NCBI RefSeq assembly: GCF_001702265.1
Contig: NZ_MAUE01000045.1
Span: 248,001-312,000 of the forward strand
From: Pseudomonas aylmerensis
GTDB taxonomy: Bacteria; Pseudomonadota; Gammaproteobacteria; Pseudomonadales; Pseudomonadaceae
DNA: 64,000 bases
Direction of reading: 5' to 3'
Made by a program: the position numbers and the translations under genes. Below, in pieces: positions 1 to 8,549 of this stretch. How positions within the stretch are numbered: the stretch's first letter is position 1; each line of letters starts with the position of its first letter. Under the pieces are notes generated by a model that worked only from the letters and a program-made list of their open reading frames with translations, ran no database searches and was not told the DNA's origin.

Positions 1-867
1 CAGATAATTCTGAAAGCCGGTGAGCTTTTTCTCGATCTTGCTGCGAACCTGGACTTCCAGTTCGAGCTTGCGGTTGGTGTGGCGCGTCTCTTCGGCCAGG
101 CCCTGTGCCTGATCGTAGGCGGCCTGGGAGTCGTCGCGCGCGCGCTTGAGCTGTTGCTCGCGGGCTTCGATGCGCGACAGCATGGTGTTGAAGGCTTCGG
201 CGAGGCTGCCGATTTCATCGTGGTTGCCGCGCCCGGCGCGCAGGGCGTAGTTCTCTTCGCGGGTGACCTGGCGTGAAAGTTCTTCCAGTTCATGGATTGG
301 CCGGGTGATCAGGCGTTTGATTTGCCGGGCGATGACCAGCCACAGCAGCACACTGAAAATCAGGATGCCCAGGCTGGCCGTCAGCGTGCCGGTGTAGAAG
401 GCCACCGGCAGTTCGCTGCTGGCCACCAGCAGCAGATGCCCTGATGGCTGGCCTGCGCGGGGCAGGGTGATGATCTGGTTACTGCGAAATTCAGTGACCC
501 GCCAGGCCTCGATATGCCGGTAGTTGTCCGGCAGGTGCAGGCGGTCGCCGTGTTGCATCTGCGCCAGGCGGTTGCCCTCGCCGTCGTACAGCGCTGCGGC
601 GCGCAACGGCGAATAGCTGGTCAGCTCATTCAGCAGCGCGTCGGCTTTAGCGGGGGATTCGAGGGCTTCGGCGGCGAGGGCCGGGTTGGACACCAGCCGG
701 CCGATGGCCTGCAGGGCCTGGGGCGCCATGCTTTCCTGCGAGATCCAATAGGCGGCGCTGATAAAGGTCAGGTTGGCCACCAGCAATACGGTGGTCAGCA
801 ACACCAGCAAGGCGGCGAGCAGTTTCTGCCCGACCGGTAGGTTTTCTAGACGCTGGCGCAGCGGCAT
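1..867 (-). CDS. Membrane sensor protein with HAMP domain (probable hybrid sensor kinase), C-terminus beyond window
   Basis: The first 289 residues are visible; the gene runs off the left edge. I translated the minus strand from ATG at 867. A short cytoplasmic start (MPLRQRLENLPVGQK) precedes a first membrane segment at about residues 15-40. A periplasmic domain of about 110 residues follows, then a second membrane segment near 158-180 (LTASLGILIFSVLLWLVIA). Next come a HAMP linker (TRPIHELEELSRQV, DEIGSLAEAFNTML) and a coiled coil up to the edge. The catalytic part is not visible, so it could be a histidine kinase or a GGDEF protein. In P. aeruginosa, as I recall, a sensor kinase gene lies beside panE and yajQ, which favours a kinase. 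It starts 46 bp after the panE stop on the same strand and may be co-transcribed. Confidence 0.75.
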   Translation of the reverse strand, partial: MPLRQRLENLPVGQKLLAALLVLLTTVLLVANLTFISAAYWISQESMAPQALQAIGRLVSNPALAAEALESPAKADALLNELTSYSPLRAAALYDGEGNRLAQMQHGDRLHLPDNYRHIEAWRVTEFRSNQIITLPRAGQPSGHLLLVASSELPVAFYTGTLTASLGILIFSVLLWLVIARQIKRLITRPIHELEELSRQVTREENYALRAGRGNHDEIGSLAEAFNTMLSRIEAREQQLKRARDDSQAAYDQAQGLAEETRHTNRKLELEVQVRSKIEKKLTGFQNYL

Positions 868-913
868 CAGGGTTTTCCCAGGTGATAGACAGGCGGGCAG
901 GGTAGCGCGTGGC

Positions 914-1831
914 TCAGTCGCGGGGCAATCCGCGTGCAAGCAACTGGTCGACCAGGCGTACCTGCAGTTGTTGCACATGGGGCAGGTTCAACTGGTGACG
1001 TGTTGCCGCCTGGCAAGCATAGCCCAACAAAAAGCTGATTTCGGTACGGCGCCCGTTGGCCACATCCTGGTACATGGAGGAGTAATTCGCGGCGGTGGCC
1101 TGGATCACGCGCTCGACTTCGTGCTGCAGGTCCAGCGCGGCAGCCGGTTGGCCGCAGCATTCGAGCAGTTCGCCGAGTTCGGCGCACAAGGTTGCGACTT
1201 CACATTGATGGCTCTGCAGTTCGCCGTTGCGGCACTGGTACAGCACGGTCAGCGGGTTGATCGCGCAATTGAGCGCCAGTTTGCGCCACAGGCGCGTAAG
1301 AATGTCGGTGCTCCATTCGTGGGGGATGCCGGCAGCGTGCAGGTCATCCAGCCACAGCGGCGGGGTCGGCTGGCTCACGTCGCCCAGCCAGGTGTAGCCA
1401 TGGCCGGCGAACACCACGCGCCAGTCGCCATCGCGGAACGCACCCTCGGTGCTGGAGGCAAAGATACAGCGAGCCTGGGGCAGTTGCGCGGCCACCGCGT
1501 CCTGGCTGCCGAGGCCGTTCTGCAACAGGATCAGCTCCGCGTCGGGTGCCAGTCGGTGCTGCAGCTGTGCGACGGCGCTCTGGGCGTCGTAGGCCTTGCA
1601 CGCCACCAGCAGACGATGAATCGGCTCCGGACTGTGGGGCGTTTCTGCGCTGACCGGGTAGGTATGTGCTACGCCGTGTTCCACCAGGGTCAGCCCTTTG
1701 CTCGACTGATAGCTCGCCAGGCGTGCTTCATCACGCAGGATCAACCGCACGGGCACGCCGGCGCGCGCCAGTCGGGTGGCCCAGAGTGTGCCCAGGCTGC
1801 CGGCGCCGAGAATATGCCAGGTGGTCGACAT
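914..1831 (-). CDS. panE: 2-dehydropantoate 2-reductase
   Basis: This NADPH-dependent ketopantoate reductase makes pantoate for pantothenate and CoA synthesis in the cytoplasm. The 305-residue product starts MSTTWHILGAGSLG, with the nucleotide-binding GxGxxG loop at residues 8-13. The family Lys/Asn region appears as KLALNCAINPLTVL, and the late glutamate of the active site as RRTEISFLLGY. The upstream in-frame ATG at 1918 was rejected: ATG 1831 has a GGAG ribosome site 9 bases before it, and the protein then begins right at the Rossmann strand as in the family. It is divergent from yajQ and shares a 123-bp intergenic region with it. Confidence 0.93.
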   Translation of the reverse strand: MSTTWHILGAGSLGTLWATRLARAGVPVRLILRDEARLASYQSSKGLTLVEHGVAHTYPVSAETPHSPEPIHRLLVACKAYDAQSAVAQLQHRLAPDAELILLQNGLGSQDAVAAQLPQARCIFASSTEGAFRDGDWRVVFAGHGYTWLGDVSQPTPPLWLDDLHAAGIPHEWSTDILTRLWRKLALNCAINPLTVLYQCRNGELQSHQCEVATLCAELGELLECCGQPAAALDLQHEVERVIQATAANYSSMYQDVANGRRTEISFLLGYACQAATRHQLNLPHVQQLQVRLVDQLLARGLPRD

Positions 1832-1881
1832 CAGTTTTTGCTCCGTAGGATCGCTCACAGTGAACGGGACGAAAGAACCGC

Positions 1882-1887
1882 TATAAT
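1882..1887 (+). promoter_or_regulatory. Candidate -10 box for yajQ
   Basis: TATAAT is present 68 bp before the yajQ start in the panE-yajQ divergent region. No good TTGACA-like -35 lies 16-18 bp upstream, so this is a partial match. Confidence 0.4.
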
Positions 1888-1954
1888 GCCCCGGCATTTT
1901 AGCTCGGGCGCGCTCCATCTCTACTGAGCCCGCCCCTTATATTGGAGATATGAC

Positions 1955-2440
1955 ATGCCTTCGTTCGACGTGGTATCCGAACTGGACAAACACGAAGTCA
2001 CCAACGCCGTCGAGAACGCCGTCAAGGAACTGGACCGTCGCTATGACTTGAAAGGCAAGGGCAGCTTCGAATTCAAGGAAAAGGAACTGACCGTCAACCT
2101 GACCGCTGAAGCCGATTTCCAGCTGGAAGCGATGATCGAGATCCTCAAGCTGGCCCTGGTCAAGCGCAAGATCGACGTGCAGTGCCTTGAAGTCAAGGAC
2201 GCCTACGCCTCCGGCAAGCTGATGAAGCAGGAAGCCGTGCTCAAGGAAGGCATCGACAAGGAGCTGGCGAAGAAGATCGTTGCGCATATCAAGGATGCCA
2301 AGCTCAAAGTCCAGGCCGCCATCCAGGGCGAGCAGGTACGCGTTACCGGCAAGAAGCGTGATGACTTGCAAGAGGCGATTGCTGCCTTGCGTGCGAAAAC
2401 CTTCGATATGCCGCTGCAGTTCAATAACTTCCGCGACTGA
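1955..2440 (+). CDS. yajQ: YajQ family nucleotide-binding protein
   Basis: The 161-residue product has full family length and starts MPSFDVVSELDKHEV, the YajQ hallmark. GGAGA lies 6 bases before the ATG. It has two ferredoxin-like domains and is cytoplasmic. Members from Xanthomonas and P. aeruginosa have been reported to bind cyclic di-GMP and act as effectors on transcription factors; older work described nucleic-acid binding. Nothing in this sequence decides between these roles. It is transcribed alone between divergent panE and the downstream channel gene. Confidence 0.93.
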   Translation: MPSFDVVSELDKHEVTNAVENAVKELDRRYDLKGKGSFEFKEKELTVNLTAEADFQLEAMIEILKLALVKRKIDVQCLEVKDAYASGKLMKQEAVLKEGIDKELAKKIVAHIKDAKLKVQAAIQGEQVRVTGKKRDDLQEAIAALRAKTFDMPLQFNNFRD

Positions 2441-2574
2441 TGGCCCCTTGGGGAACCTGCGGGGGTTTTTGACGTCCCACGCCCCAGAACCTGCGCCTAC
2501 TCTTGAGCCCTCCGGGGCTCAATTGCATTTTGGGCACTCACTACGCCGAACATCCGGTAACCAGGAGAATGTAG

Positions 2575-3417
2575 ATGGATTTGAATGCTGAACTGGATCA
2601 CTTGATCAAGACCTCGCAGTCTTGGATCCCGATGATTATGGAATACGGCAGCCGCGTGTTGCTGGCCGTGATCACCCTGGCCATCGGCTGGTGGCTGATC
2701 AACCGCCTGACCCACCGAGTGGGCCGCTTGCTGGCCATCCGTAACGCCGACCTGGCCTTGCAGCACTTCATCACCAGCCTGGCGAACATTGCGCTGAAGG
2801 TGATGCTGATTGTCAGCGTGGCTTCGATGATCGGCGTGGCGACCACCTCGTTCGTCGCCGCGATTGGTGCCGCTACCCTGGCTATCGGCCTGGCATTGCA
2901 AGGCAGCCTGGCGAACTTTGCCGGCGGCGTGCTGATCCTGTTGTTCCGCCCGTTCCGCATTGGTGACTGGATCGAAGCCCAAGGCACCTCGGGCACCGTC
3001 GACAGCATCCAGATCTTCCACACGGTGCTGCGGACCGGCGACAACAAGACGGTGATCGTCCCGAACGGCATCCTGTCCAACGGCATCATCACCAACACCA
3101 ACCGTCAGCCAACCCGCAAGGTGGTGTTCGACGTGGGTGTGGACTATGACGCCGACCTGCAGAAAGCCCGCGAAGTGTTGCTGGAGCTGGCAAAAGATCC
3201 ACGCGTACTGGCGGATCCGGCGGCGGCGGCCGTGGTGTCGACCCTGGGTGACAGCTCGATCACCGTGTCCCTGCGTTGCTGGACCAAGACCGCGGATTAT
3301 TGGGACGTGGTGTTTATGCTTAATGAAATGGCACGCGACCGTTTGAAGGCGGCGAATATTGATATTCCGTTTCCACAGCGAGTTATTCGCGTGATGCAGG
3401 AAACGCCGACGAAGTAA
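2575..3417 (+). CDS. Small-conductance mechanosensitive channel, MscS family
   Basis: The 280-residue product has the compact MscS layout. Three membrane helices lie at about residues 20-45, 60-80 and 88-118. The pore helix is Gly/Ala-rich (IGAATLAIGLALQGSLANF) and leads into the beta domain motif FRPFRIGDWIE. The C-terminus has the usual alpha-beta fold. It is expected to form an inner-membrane homoheptamer that opens under hypo-osmotic tension. The start has AGGAGA nine bases upstream. A strong bidirectional terminator follows. The short length matches E. coli MscS (286 residues) and excludes the large MscK/MscM forms. Confidence 0.93.
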   Translation: MDLNAELDHLIKTSQSWIPMIMEYGSRVLLAVITLAIGWWLINRLTHRVGRLLAIRNADLALQHFITSLANIALKVMLIVSVASMIGVATTSFVAAIGAATLAIGLALQGSLANFAGGVLILLFRPFRIGDWIEAQGTSGTVDSIQIFHTVLRTGDNKTVIVPNGILSNGIITNTNRQPTRKVVFDVGVDYDADLQKAREVLLELAKDPRVLADPAAAAVVSTLGDSSITVSLRCWTKTADYWDVVFMLNEMARDRLKAANIDIPFPQRVIRVMQETPTK

Positions 3418-3516
3418 GAGGGCGGGTTTAACTTGGCCGAAAGGTCAGGTTAAACGTGTCAGCGTAATCTCGTTAGTTAGCTTGCTAGTTATTTGGTCGC
3501 TGTAATTGAACTGAAA

Positions 3517-3560
3517 TAAAAAAGCCGCTCCCTTGCAAAACAGGGGAGCGGCTTTTTTAG
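3517..3560. terminator. Bidirectional rho-independent terminator
   Basis: AAAAAGCCGCTCCC and GGGAGCGGCTTTTTT arms around a short loop, with A-run and T-run on either side. It ends the mscS-type gene (+) and the convergent porin gene (-). Confidence 0.9.
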
Positions 3561-3604
3561 TTTAAGGCCGAAGCCTTAAGTCATCGTTGTAATTAAACCG
3601 ACAA

Positions 3605-4903
3605 TTACAAGATGTTCAGCGGGTATTGCGCGATCAGACGCAGTTCGTCGATCGAAGGCGAGCCGTAGTACACACCATCGCCGGAGCGATAAGTGGCTTG
3701 ACGCAGACGCAAGCTCAGGTCTTTGGCTGGACCATTCTGGATCACGTATTTGGCTTCGATGTCGCGTTCCCACTCTTTGCCGTTCGAGGTGGTGGCGGTG
3801 TTGGCGCCGCTACCGGTTACGTAACGAGTCATGAAGCTCAGGCCAGGAATGCCGAAGGTTGCCATGTTGATGTCGTAACGCGCCTGGTAGGACTTCTCGC
3901 CTTCGGCGTTGAAGTCGGAACGAGCGATGGAGTTGGCCAGGAACACAGTACCGCCGCCATCTACGCCGTAGCCGTAGTCGCCGTCGCCGGTGACTTTCTG
4001 GGCTGCCAGGGTGAAGGTGTGTGCACCGATGGTGTACGCACCCTGCAGGCTGAACGCGCGGTTGTCGAGCTTGGTGCGTTCTGCGAACGGCAGGGCGCTG
4101 TCCTTGGAAGCACGTTGCAGGCCTTCGCCCTCGCTCTTGGTGTCGTAGATGTTGAAGTCCAAGGCGAACGATTGGTCGTTGCTCAGGGCGTGAGTCCAGT
4201 TCAGGTTGCTGTAGTACTTACGGAAGTAATCTTCGGTTTTCGCGTAGTACAGGCTACCGGTGAACTCAGGAGTGAAAGAGTACACGCCGCCGACGAAGTC
4301 GGTTTTGGTCAGGCCCAGGCTGTCATGGTAGGTCTGGTTCTGAGCGATGCTGGAAGTGAAGTGACCGCCTTCCAGCTTCAGGCCCTTGATTTCGTTGCTG
4401 GTGATCGAGATACCTTGTGGCAGCTCTGGCAGCAAGCGGCTGTCGTCAGACGCGAATACAGGGGCTGTGGTGTACTGGTCACCGATTTTCAGGACAGTAT
4501 CGGAGATACGGAATTTAACCGCGCCGCCGCCTTTGGAGTAGTCGTCTTGCGAGCGACCATCGGAACCGGTTGGGAACAGACCAGTGCCTGCGCGGCCTTT
4601 GCCGCTGTCGAGCTTGACGCCCAACAGGCCAATCACGTCAACACCGACACCGATGGTGCCTTGGGTGAAGCCCGATTGGTACAGGGCATTGAAGCCCAGG
4701 CCGGATTCTTCAGCGCGGCTCTGGGAGCCTGGGCCCGACGGGTTGTTGCGGAAGTCACGGCTGAAATACAGCGCGCGAGTATTAATGCTGAAAGTGCTGT
4801 CTTCAACAAAACCCTTGGCGTCGTCCTGGGAAGAGGCCATTGCGAACTGCGAGGTGCCTGCTGAAACAGCCAGGGCGATCATGCTCCACTTCATCACGCG
4901 CAT
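3605..4903 (-). CDS. OprD family outer-membrane porin
   Basis: The 432-residue product has a signal peptide (MRVMKWSMIALAVSAG...FAMA, about 23 residues) and the OprD-family start FVEDSTFSINTRALYFSRDF. Repeated beta-strand signatures follow (GFTQGTIGVGVDVIGLLGVKLD, GDQYTTAPVFASDDSRLLP). It ends in RLIAQYPLNIL, a strand with aromatic and hydrophobic alternation. These are 18-stranded, substrate-selective porins for amino acids or small carboxylates. The sequence looks closest to the OprE/OprQ branch, but I cannot fix the substrate. AAGGAGC lies 10 bases before the ATG. It is a single gene behind a 741-bp upstream region. Confidence 0.93.
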   Translation of the reverse strand: MRVMKWSMIALAVSAGTSQFAMASSQDDAKGFVEDSTFSINTRALYFSRDFRNNPSGPGSQSRAEESGLGFNALYQSGFTQGTIGVGVDVIGLLGVKLDSGKGRAGTGLFPTGSDGRSQDDYSKGGGAVKFRISDTVLKIGDQYTTAPVFASDDSRLLPELPQGISITSNEIKGLKLEGGHFTSSIAQNQTYHDSLGLTKTDFVGGVYSFTPEFTGSLYYAKTEDYFRKYYSNLNWTHALSNDQSFALDFNIYDTKSEGEGLQRASKDSALPFAERTKLDNRAFSLQGAYTIGAHTFTLAAQKVTGDGDYGYGVDGGGTVFLANSIARSDFNAEGEKSYQARYDINMATFGIPGLSFMTRYVTGSGANTATTSNGKEWERDIEAKYVIQNGPAKDLSLRLRQATYRSGDGVYYGSPSIDELRLIAQYPLNIL

Positions 4904-5644
4904 CGTGATTTGCTCCTTTGGTTTAGGAAGAGTACTGCCGTCCCACCTGTATTTTTATCTGGGCGGCTCTTTCTTTTTTGTGTCGGCGCAAAGTTATATC
5001 ACGCAGACTCTATTGACGATACTTGCCCATCTATCCTTTCAGCTTCTTTACGAGGCTGTCGTAAATTGCTATCTCCGTGTCGCAAATTCACAGTCCACCT
5101 GTAACCGGACTGACAACTTCAATACTGTTTTCAAACCCGTTTCAAAGTTTGAAGTCTTCCTTGATGCGTATTGAAACGCTTGTGTTTTTATCGCGAAACA
5201 CCTGCTTCCAAACGGGTGCCGTTGCCGACGATGTGGGTGTGAATGCAACAAGCGTGCACAAAGCGGTAACCGAATGTCATTTTTTCGTGAAAAACGTTAC
5301 GGCCGTGTAAAAACCGCATAAGCACGGGCTTTTTACGTCGTTTTGTTTGGCCTTGACGCTTTGGTGTCACACCTGTGAGACGGCCCCAAAACACCCGGTC
5401 CGGGCAAAACGTTACCGGTTCACCCCCATGAGTGGGTAATCGGCGGATCCCTTTGATGCACAAGTGGGTCATTTTGGTGCATCCCGCTCAGGCCCGGATT
5501 AGCGTAGCTCAAATATCTGGCTGCCTCGAAAGGGTGCGTATTTTTCTCCACTTGCATCGCGGCTCGCCGCATTCGCCGTGAAGCCTTGAGCATTCGAAGG
5601 TATGCTGGGCGTCTGAAATCGACCTGCAAAAACGGAGTGCCCGC
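4904..5644. other. Long intergenic region between divergent porin and HIT genes
   Basis: 741 bp with no ORF I trust; the short ORFs here lack ribosome sites and family features. It must hold the porin promoter on the minus strand and the HIT gene promoter near 5600 (TATGCT at 5601-5606 is a possible -10). An imperfect hairpin, CGTGTAAAAACC...GGGCTTTTTACG, lies near 5305-5339. The long AT-rich porin leader suggests regulated expression, but I identify no operator. Confidence 0.5.
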
Positions 5645-6070
5645 GTGTTCGCCTTAGATCAACGCCTGCAACAAGACACACTGGCCATTGGGGACTTCCC
5701 GCTCTGCCGCCTGCTGCTGTCCAATGATTCCAACTACCCGTGGTTCATCCTGGTGCCACGCATCAACGGTATCAGTGAAGTGTTTCAACTGGATGTCGCC
5801 GACCAGCAGCGTCTATGGCAGGAAACCACGGCGTTGGCGCAGTTGCTCAATGAGGGCTTGAACGCCGACAAGATGAACATCGGCGCCCTCGGCAATGTGG
5901 TCAGCCAGTTGCACGTGCATGTGATCGTGCGCAAACGCGATGATGCCGCCTGGCCTGCGCCGGTATGGGGCAAGCATCCGGCGCAGCCTTATACTGCAGA
6001 GCAGGTCGCTGCTATCCGCACCCGCCTGCGCGAGCTGTTGCCCGCCGACTTCATCTTTACCCAGGGCTGA
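5645..6070 (+). CDS. HIT family protein with degenerate histidine triad
   Basis: This 141-residue histidine-triad-fold protein is presumably a cytoplasmic nucleotide hydrolase or transferase. The core NYPWFILVPRINGISEVFQL is typical of the fold, as is the helix before the active-site strand. The triad reads QLHVHVIVR, so the first His of HxHxH is Gln while the second and third, which include the nucleophile, remain. The start is GTG with GGAG eight bases upstream. slyX begins 3 bp after its stop, so the two are probably co-transcribed. The substrate cannot be told from sequence. Confidence 0.88.
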   Translation: MFALDQRLQQDTLAIGDFPLCRLLLSNDSNYPWFILVPRINGISEVFQLDVADQQRLWQETTALAQLLNEGLNADKMNIGALGNVVSQLHVHVIVRKRDDAAWPAPVWGKHPAQPYTAEQVAAIRTRLRELLPADFIFTQG

Positions 6071-6073
6071 ACC

Positions 6074-6280
6074 ATGGACCTGCAAGACCGCGTCACCGAC
6101 CTGGAAAGCCGCCTGGCCTTCCAGGACGACACCATCGAGACCCTCAATGACATCCTCGTCACCCAGCAGCGGGCCGTCGAACGCCTGCAGTTGCAGATGA
6201 CCGCGCTGCTCAAGCGCCAGGAAGAAATGGGCGGGCAGTTCGAAACCTCGGAAGAAGAAGCGCCGCCGCCTCACTACTAA
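6074..6280 (+). CDS. slyX: SlyX family coiled-coil protein
   Basis: The 68-residue product is almost entirely a heptad coiled coil (LQDRVTDLESRLAFQDDTIETL, residues 3-50) with an acidic, proline-rich end EEEAPPPHY. Both the length and the PPPHY end are SlyX hallmarks. The function of the family is unknown; the E. coli gene is named only from its location near slyD. It follows the HIT gene by 3 bp and is closed by a strong terminator. Confidence 0.92.
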   Translation: MDLQDRVTDLESRLAFQDDTIETLNDILVTQQRAVERLQLQMTALLKRQEEMGGQFETSEEEAPPPHY

Positions 6281-6293
6281 ATAGCCGGCAATA

Positions 6294-6334
6294 AAAAACC
6301 GCGATCCAGTCAACGCTGGATCGCGGTTTTTTTT
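6294..6334. terminator. Bidirectional rho-independent terminator
   Basis: AAAAAACCGCGATCCAG and CTGGATCGCGGTTTTTT form a 15-bp stem with A/T tracts on both sides. It serves slyX (+) and the convergent cold-shock gene (-). Confidence 0.93.
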
Positions 6335-6350
6335 GCTGCGAAGGCTGGAA

Positions 6351-6953
6351 TCAGCGACGCGGCAGGGCAGCGATCACGTCTTCGGCTTGCAGGCCTTTAT
6401 CGCGATTCATCACGGAGAACTCCACGCGCTGGCCTTCCACCAGGACGCGATGGCCTTCACCGCGAATAGCCCGGAAGTGGACGAAGATATCGTCGCCCGA
6501 ATCGCGGGAAATAAAGCCGAAGCCTTTGGACGTGTTGAACCACTTGACGGTACCGGTATCCCGATTGGTCATGTCATAAGTTTGCGACGCGGCCGCCGGG
6601 GACGAACGGTAGAAGCTGATGGCCAGGTGAAGAACGATGGCGACCACAGCAATCACCAGGCTGAGCAGGATGGCCGGGTGGCCGCCCACTTCAGGCATAG
6701 GTGCCAGGAGGGTGAGGGTTTGTACGACAACGGTCAGAACCAGCAGCGCGCTGACCAGGTTTTGCAGTTGATGACGAGTGCCTTTGTTCCAGTAAGGGAT
6801 CACCGGTGCCAGCGTCAGGTTAAGAAGGCCGAACAAGGCCAGGTACAGAGCGTCGTGTTGTTCCAGGTAGGGAGGGCTTCCCTGTTGCAAGCTCGGTATA
6901 AAGGACAGCAGCAAAGCTGCAACGCCCGTTAGCAGGTGGACGATTTTCAACAT
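6351..6953 (-). CDS. Membrane-anchored cold-shock-domain protein
   Basis: The 200-residue product is a fusion. Residues 1-115 hold about four hydrophobic helices (IVHLLTGVAALLLSFI, LYLALFGLLNLTLAPVI, LVSALLVLTVVVQTLTLL, ILLSLVIAVVAIVLHLAI). Residues 130-200 are a complete cold-shock domain with RNP1 (KGFGFI) and RNP2 (IFVHF). The CSD should bind single-stranded RNA or DNA at the cytoplasmic face of the inner membrane. Similar fusions occur across Pseudomonas; the function is not established to my knowledge. The ribosome site is weak (TGAG about 9 bases before ATG). A second, free CSD protein is encoded at 31.0 kb. Confidence 0.87.
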   Translation of the reverse strand: MLKIVHLLTGVAALLLSFIPSLQQGSPPYLEQHDALYLALFGLLNLTLAPVIPYWNKGTRHQLQNLVSALLVLTVVVQTLTLLAPMPEVGGHPAILLSLVIAVVAIVLHLAISFYRSSPAAASQTYDMTNRDTGTVKWFNTSKGFGFISRDSGDDIFVHFRAIRGEGHRVLVEGQRVEFSVMNRDKGLQAEDVIAALPRR

Positions 6954-7383
6954 TTTGATTAACTCACGTTAAGACGGATCACAAGGAAGAGCTGACTGGC
7001 ACGGTTCGCTTCTGAACAATGGGAGGCGTTGGGCACGTGCGCGGGTATCAGCCTATGCCGGCTGCCGCGGAAATTAACGGCAGCGACACGCCGCCTATTT
7101 AACAGCAAAGGCTGTGCCTACTCAAATCAAGCATTTCCGGGTGTTGCAAGGGGCACGGCATTTCTGCGTCAAACGCTTGTCCTAGACAGGTGCAGGGTTT
7201 TCGAGCGGCGTGCGGGGAAGTTTTCCCGATGCGTGCGAAGGCTTGCGCAGCACCGGCTGGCAGGTTACGCAGGGGCGATTTGCCGCACCTCACCTGGGCG
7301 TGTCGGGCTGCGCACCACCGGTACTCTTGCTAGAGTGGAGCTGCACCTGATCAATGAATGCATGTCAATTGAAGGGGATAAAC
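6954..7383. other. Intergenic region upstream of dps and of the membrane cold-shock gene
   Basis: 430 bp with divergent promoters. No credible coding sequence. Its right end must carry the dps promoter; TAGAGT near 7332 is a possible -10. No clean OxyR or Fur operator was recognised by eye. Confidence 0.45.
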
Positions 7384-7857
7384 ATGGCAATCGATATCGG
7401 TATCAGTGAAGAAGATCGTAAATCCATCGTCGACGGGCTTTCGCGACTGCTTTCCGATACCTATGTACTGTACCTGAAGACCCACAACTTCCATTGGAAC
7501 GTCACGGGGCCGATGTTCCGTACGCTGCACTTGATGTTCGAAGAGCAGTACAACGAGCTGGCGCTGGCGGTGGACTCCATTGCCGAGCGTATCCGTGCCC
7601 TGGGCTTCCCGGCGCCGGGCGCCTATTCGATCTACGCGCGCCTGTCTTCGATCAAGGAAGAAGAAGGTGTGCCCAGTGCCGAAGAGATGATCAAGCAGCT
7701 GGTGGCGGGTCAGGAAGCGGTCACGCGCACCGCGCGCGGTATCTTCCCGTTGCTGGACAAAGTCAGCGATGAACCGACTGCCGATCTGTTGACCCAGCGT
7801 ATGCAGGTTCACGAAAAAACCGCGTGGATGCTGCGTTCCCTGCTCGAAAACCAATAA
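7384..7857 (+). CDS. dps: Dps family DNA-protecting ferritin-like protein
   Basis: The 157-residue four-helix protein oxidises and stores iron with peroxide, and protects DNA in starvation and oxidative stress; it assembles as a dodecamer. Ferroxidase signatures are in place: KTHNFHWNVTGPMF (His), then MFEEQYNELALAVDSIAERIRALG (Glu/Asp set of the opposing subunit). GAAGGGGA lies 8 bases before ATG 7384; the in-frame ATG at 7354 was rejected because it adds a non-homologous tail. A GC hairpin follows at 7869-7893. Expression is likely stationary-phase or peroxide controlled, but no operator was found by eye. Confidence 0.93.
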   Translation: MAIDIGISEEDRKSIVDGLSRLLSDTYVLYLKTHNFHWNVTGPMFRTLHLMFEEQYNELALAVDSIAERIRALGFPAPGAYSIYARLSSIKEEEGVPSAEEMIKQLVAGQEAVTRTARGIFPLLDKVSDEPTADLLTQRMQVHEKTAWMLRSLLENQ

Positions 7858-7868
7858 ACACCGGCCTT

Positions 7869-7893
7869 GAGTGGCGCCGTACTGGCGCCGCTC
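7869..7893 (+). terminator. Hairpin after dps, terminator-like
   Basis: GAGTGGCGCC and GGCGCCGCTC arms around GTACT. The T-run is interrupted (GCTTGTTT), so termination is likely but not certain. Confidence 0.5.
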
Positions 7894-8064
7894 GCTTGTT
7901 TCCGTGCATTTCCTGGCGTTGTCCTACGTCGATCAACTCCGCGTCTTCTGGCTGCCTGTCTCTGCCTGCTGTTTTATAGGGCCACTGCCCAATGGGAGAA
8001 CCCGTGGGCTGCTGTTTGGCAATGGAGTGTCAGGTGTATGTCACGTGGAGTGGGTAACGGAGTA

Positions 8065-8379
8065 ATGGAAACCGGTGGTTTTCACAGGATAACGGTCGAC
8101 CCCTTTGCGAAGGGGTTTGATATGGGGCTGGCCAAGCCATTGTCCCGGTCGGTGCGCCTCAATGGGTTTTCCACTTGCCTGCGACTTGAGCAGGTGTATT
8201 GGAACATCCTGGCGGAAATAGCCAGGATCAACGCCTGCTCGGTCAGTGCGTTGCTGTCTTATGTCGATCGGGAAGTGCACTTGCGCCATGGCGGGGTGAA
8301 GAACTTCAGCGGGTTGGTCAGGGTGGTGTGTGTCGTTCACGCCTTGAAAGACCGGGTGAGTACGCCGAACCCTGAGTAA
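8065..8379 (+). CDS. Ribbon-helix-helix domain protein (RHH_4 type)
   Basis: The 104-residue product has a short basic region KPLSRSVRLNGFSTCLRLEQ followed by YWNILAEIARINACSVSALLSYVD. This is the beta-strand plus two-helix arrangement of the RHH_4 family, small dimeric DNA-binding proteins common in proteobacteria. A target cannot be named. The start is uncertain: ATG 8065 has GGAG only 3 bases upstream, and ATG 8038, nine codons earlier in frame, has GGAG about 11 bases upstream. It stands alone between dps and the FmdB gene. Confidence 0.8.
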   Translation: METGGFHRITVDPFAKGFDMGLAKPLSRSVRLNGFSTCLRLEQVYWNILAEIARINACSVSALLSYVDREVHLRHGGVKNFSGLVRVVCVVHALKDRVSTPNPE

Positions 8380-8462
8380 TCGGCCGGCGCCGGGGCTGGC
8401 CTGCCGTCGAGGTGGGCAGGGCCCTGGTCAGAAAGCCGGCTGCGCTGCCTCGATTTACCAGA

Positions 8463-8468
8463 TATAAT
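8463..8468 (+). promoter_or_regulatory. -10 box upstream of the FmdB/aspS genes
   Basis: A perfect TATAAT, 82 bp before the FmdB start. The -35 region is GC-rich and unclear. Confidence 0.5.
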
Positions 8469-8549
8469 CCCGCGCTTTGCTGCGCATGCCGGGGCTTTAT
8501 CCCTGGGGCAGGCGTGGCGCAGTAACGTTCTGATCGCCGAGACATCTCC

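Noticed and set aside
5077..5472. Small ORFs in the 741-bp porin upstream region
   Set aside because: No ribosome site, no conserved-looking composition, overlapping in both strands; better explained as a control region.
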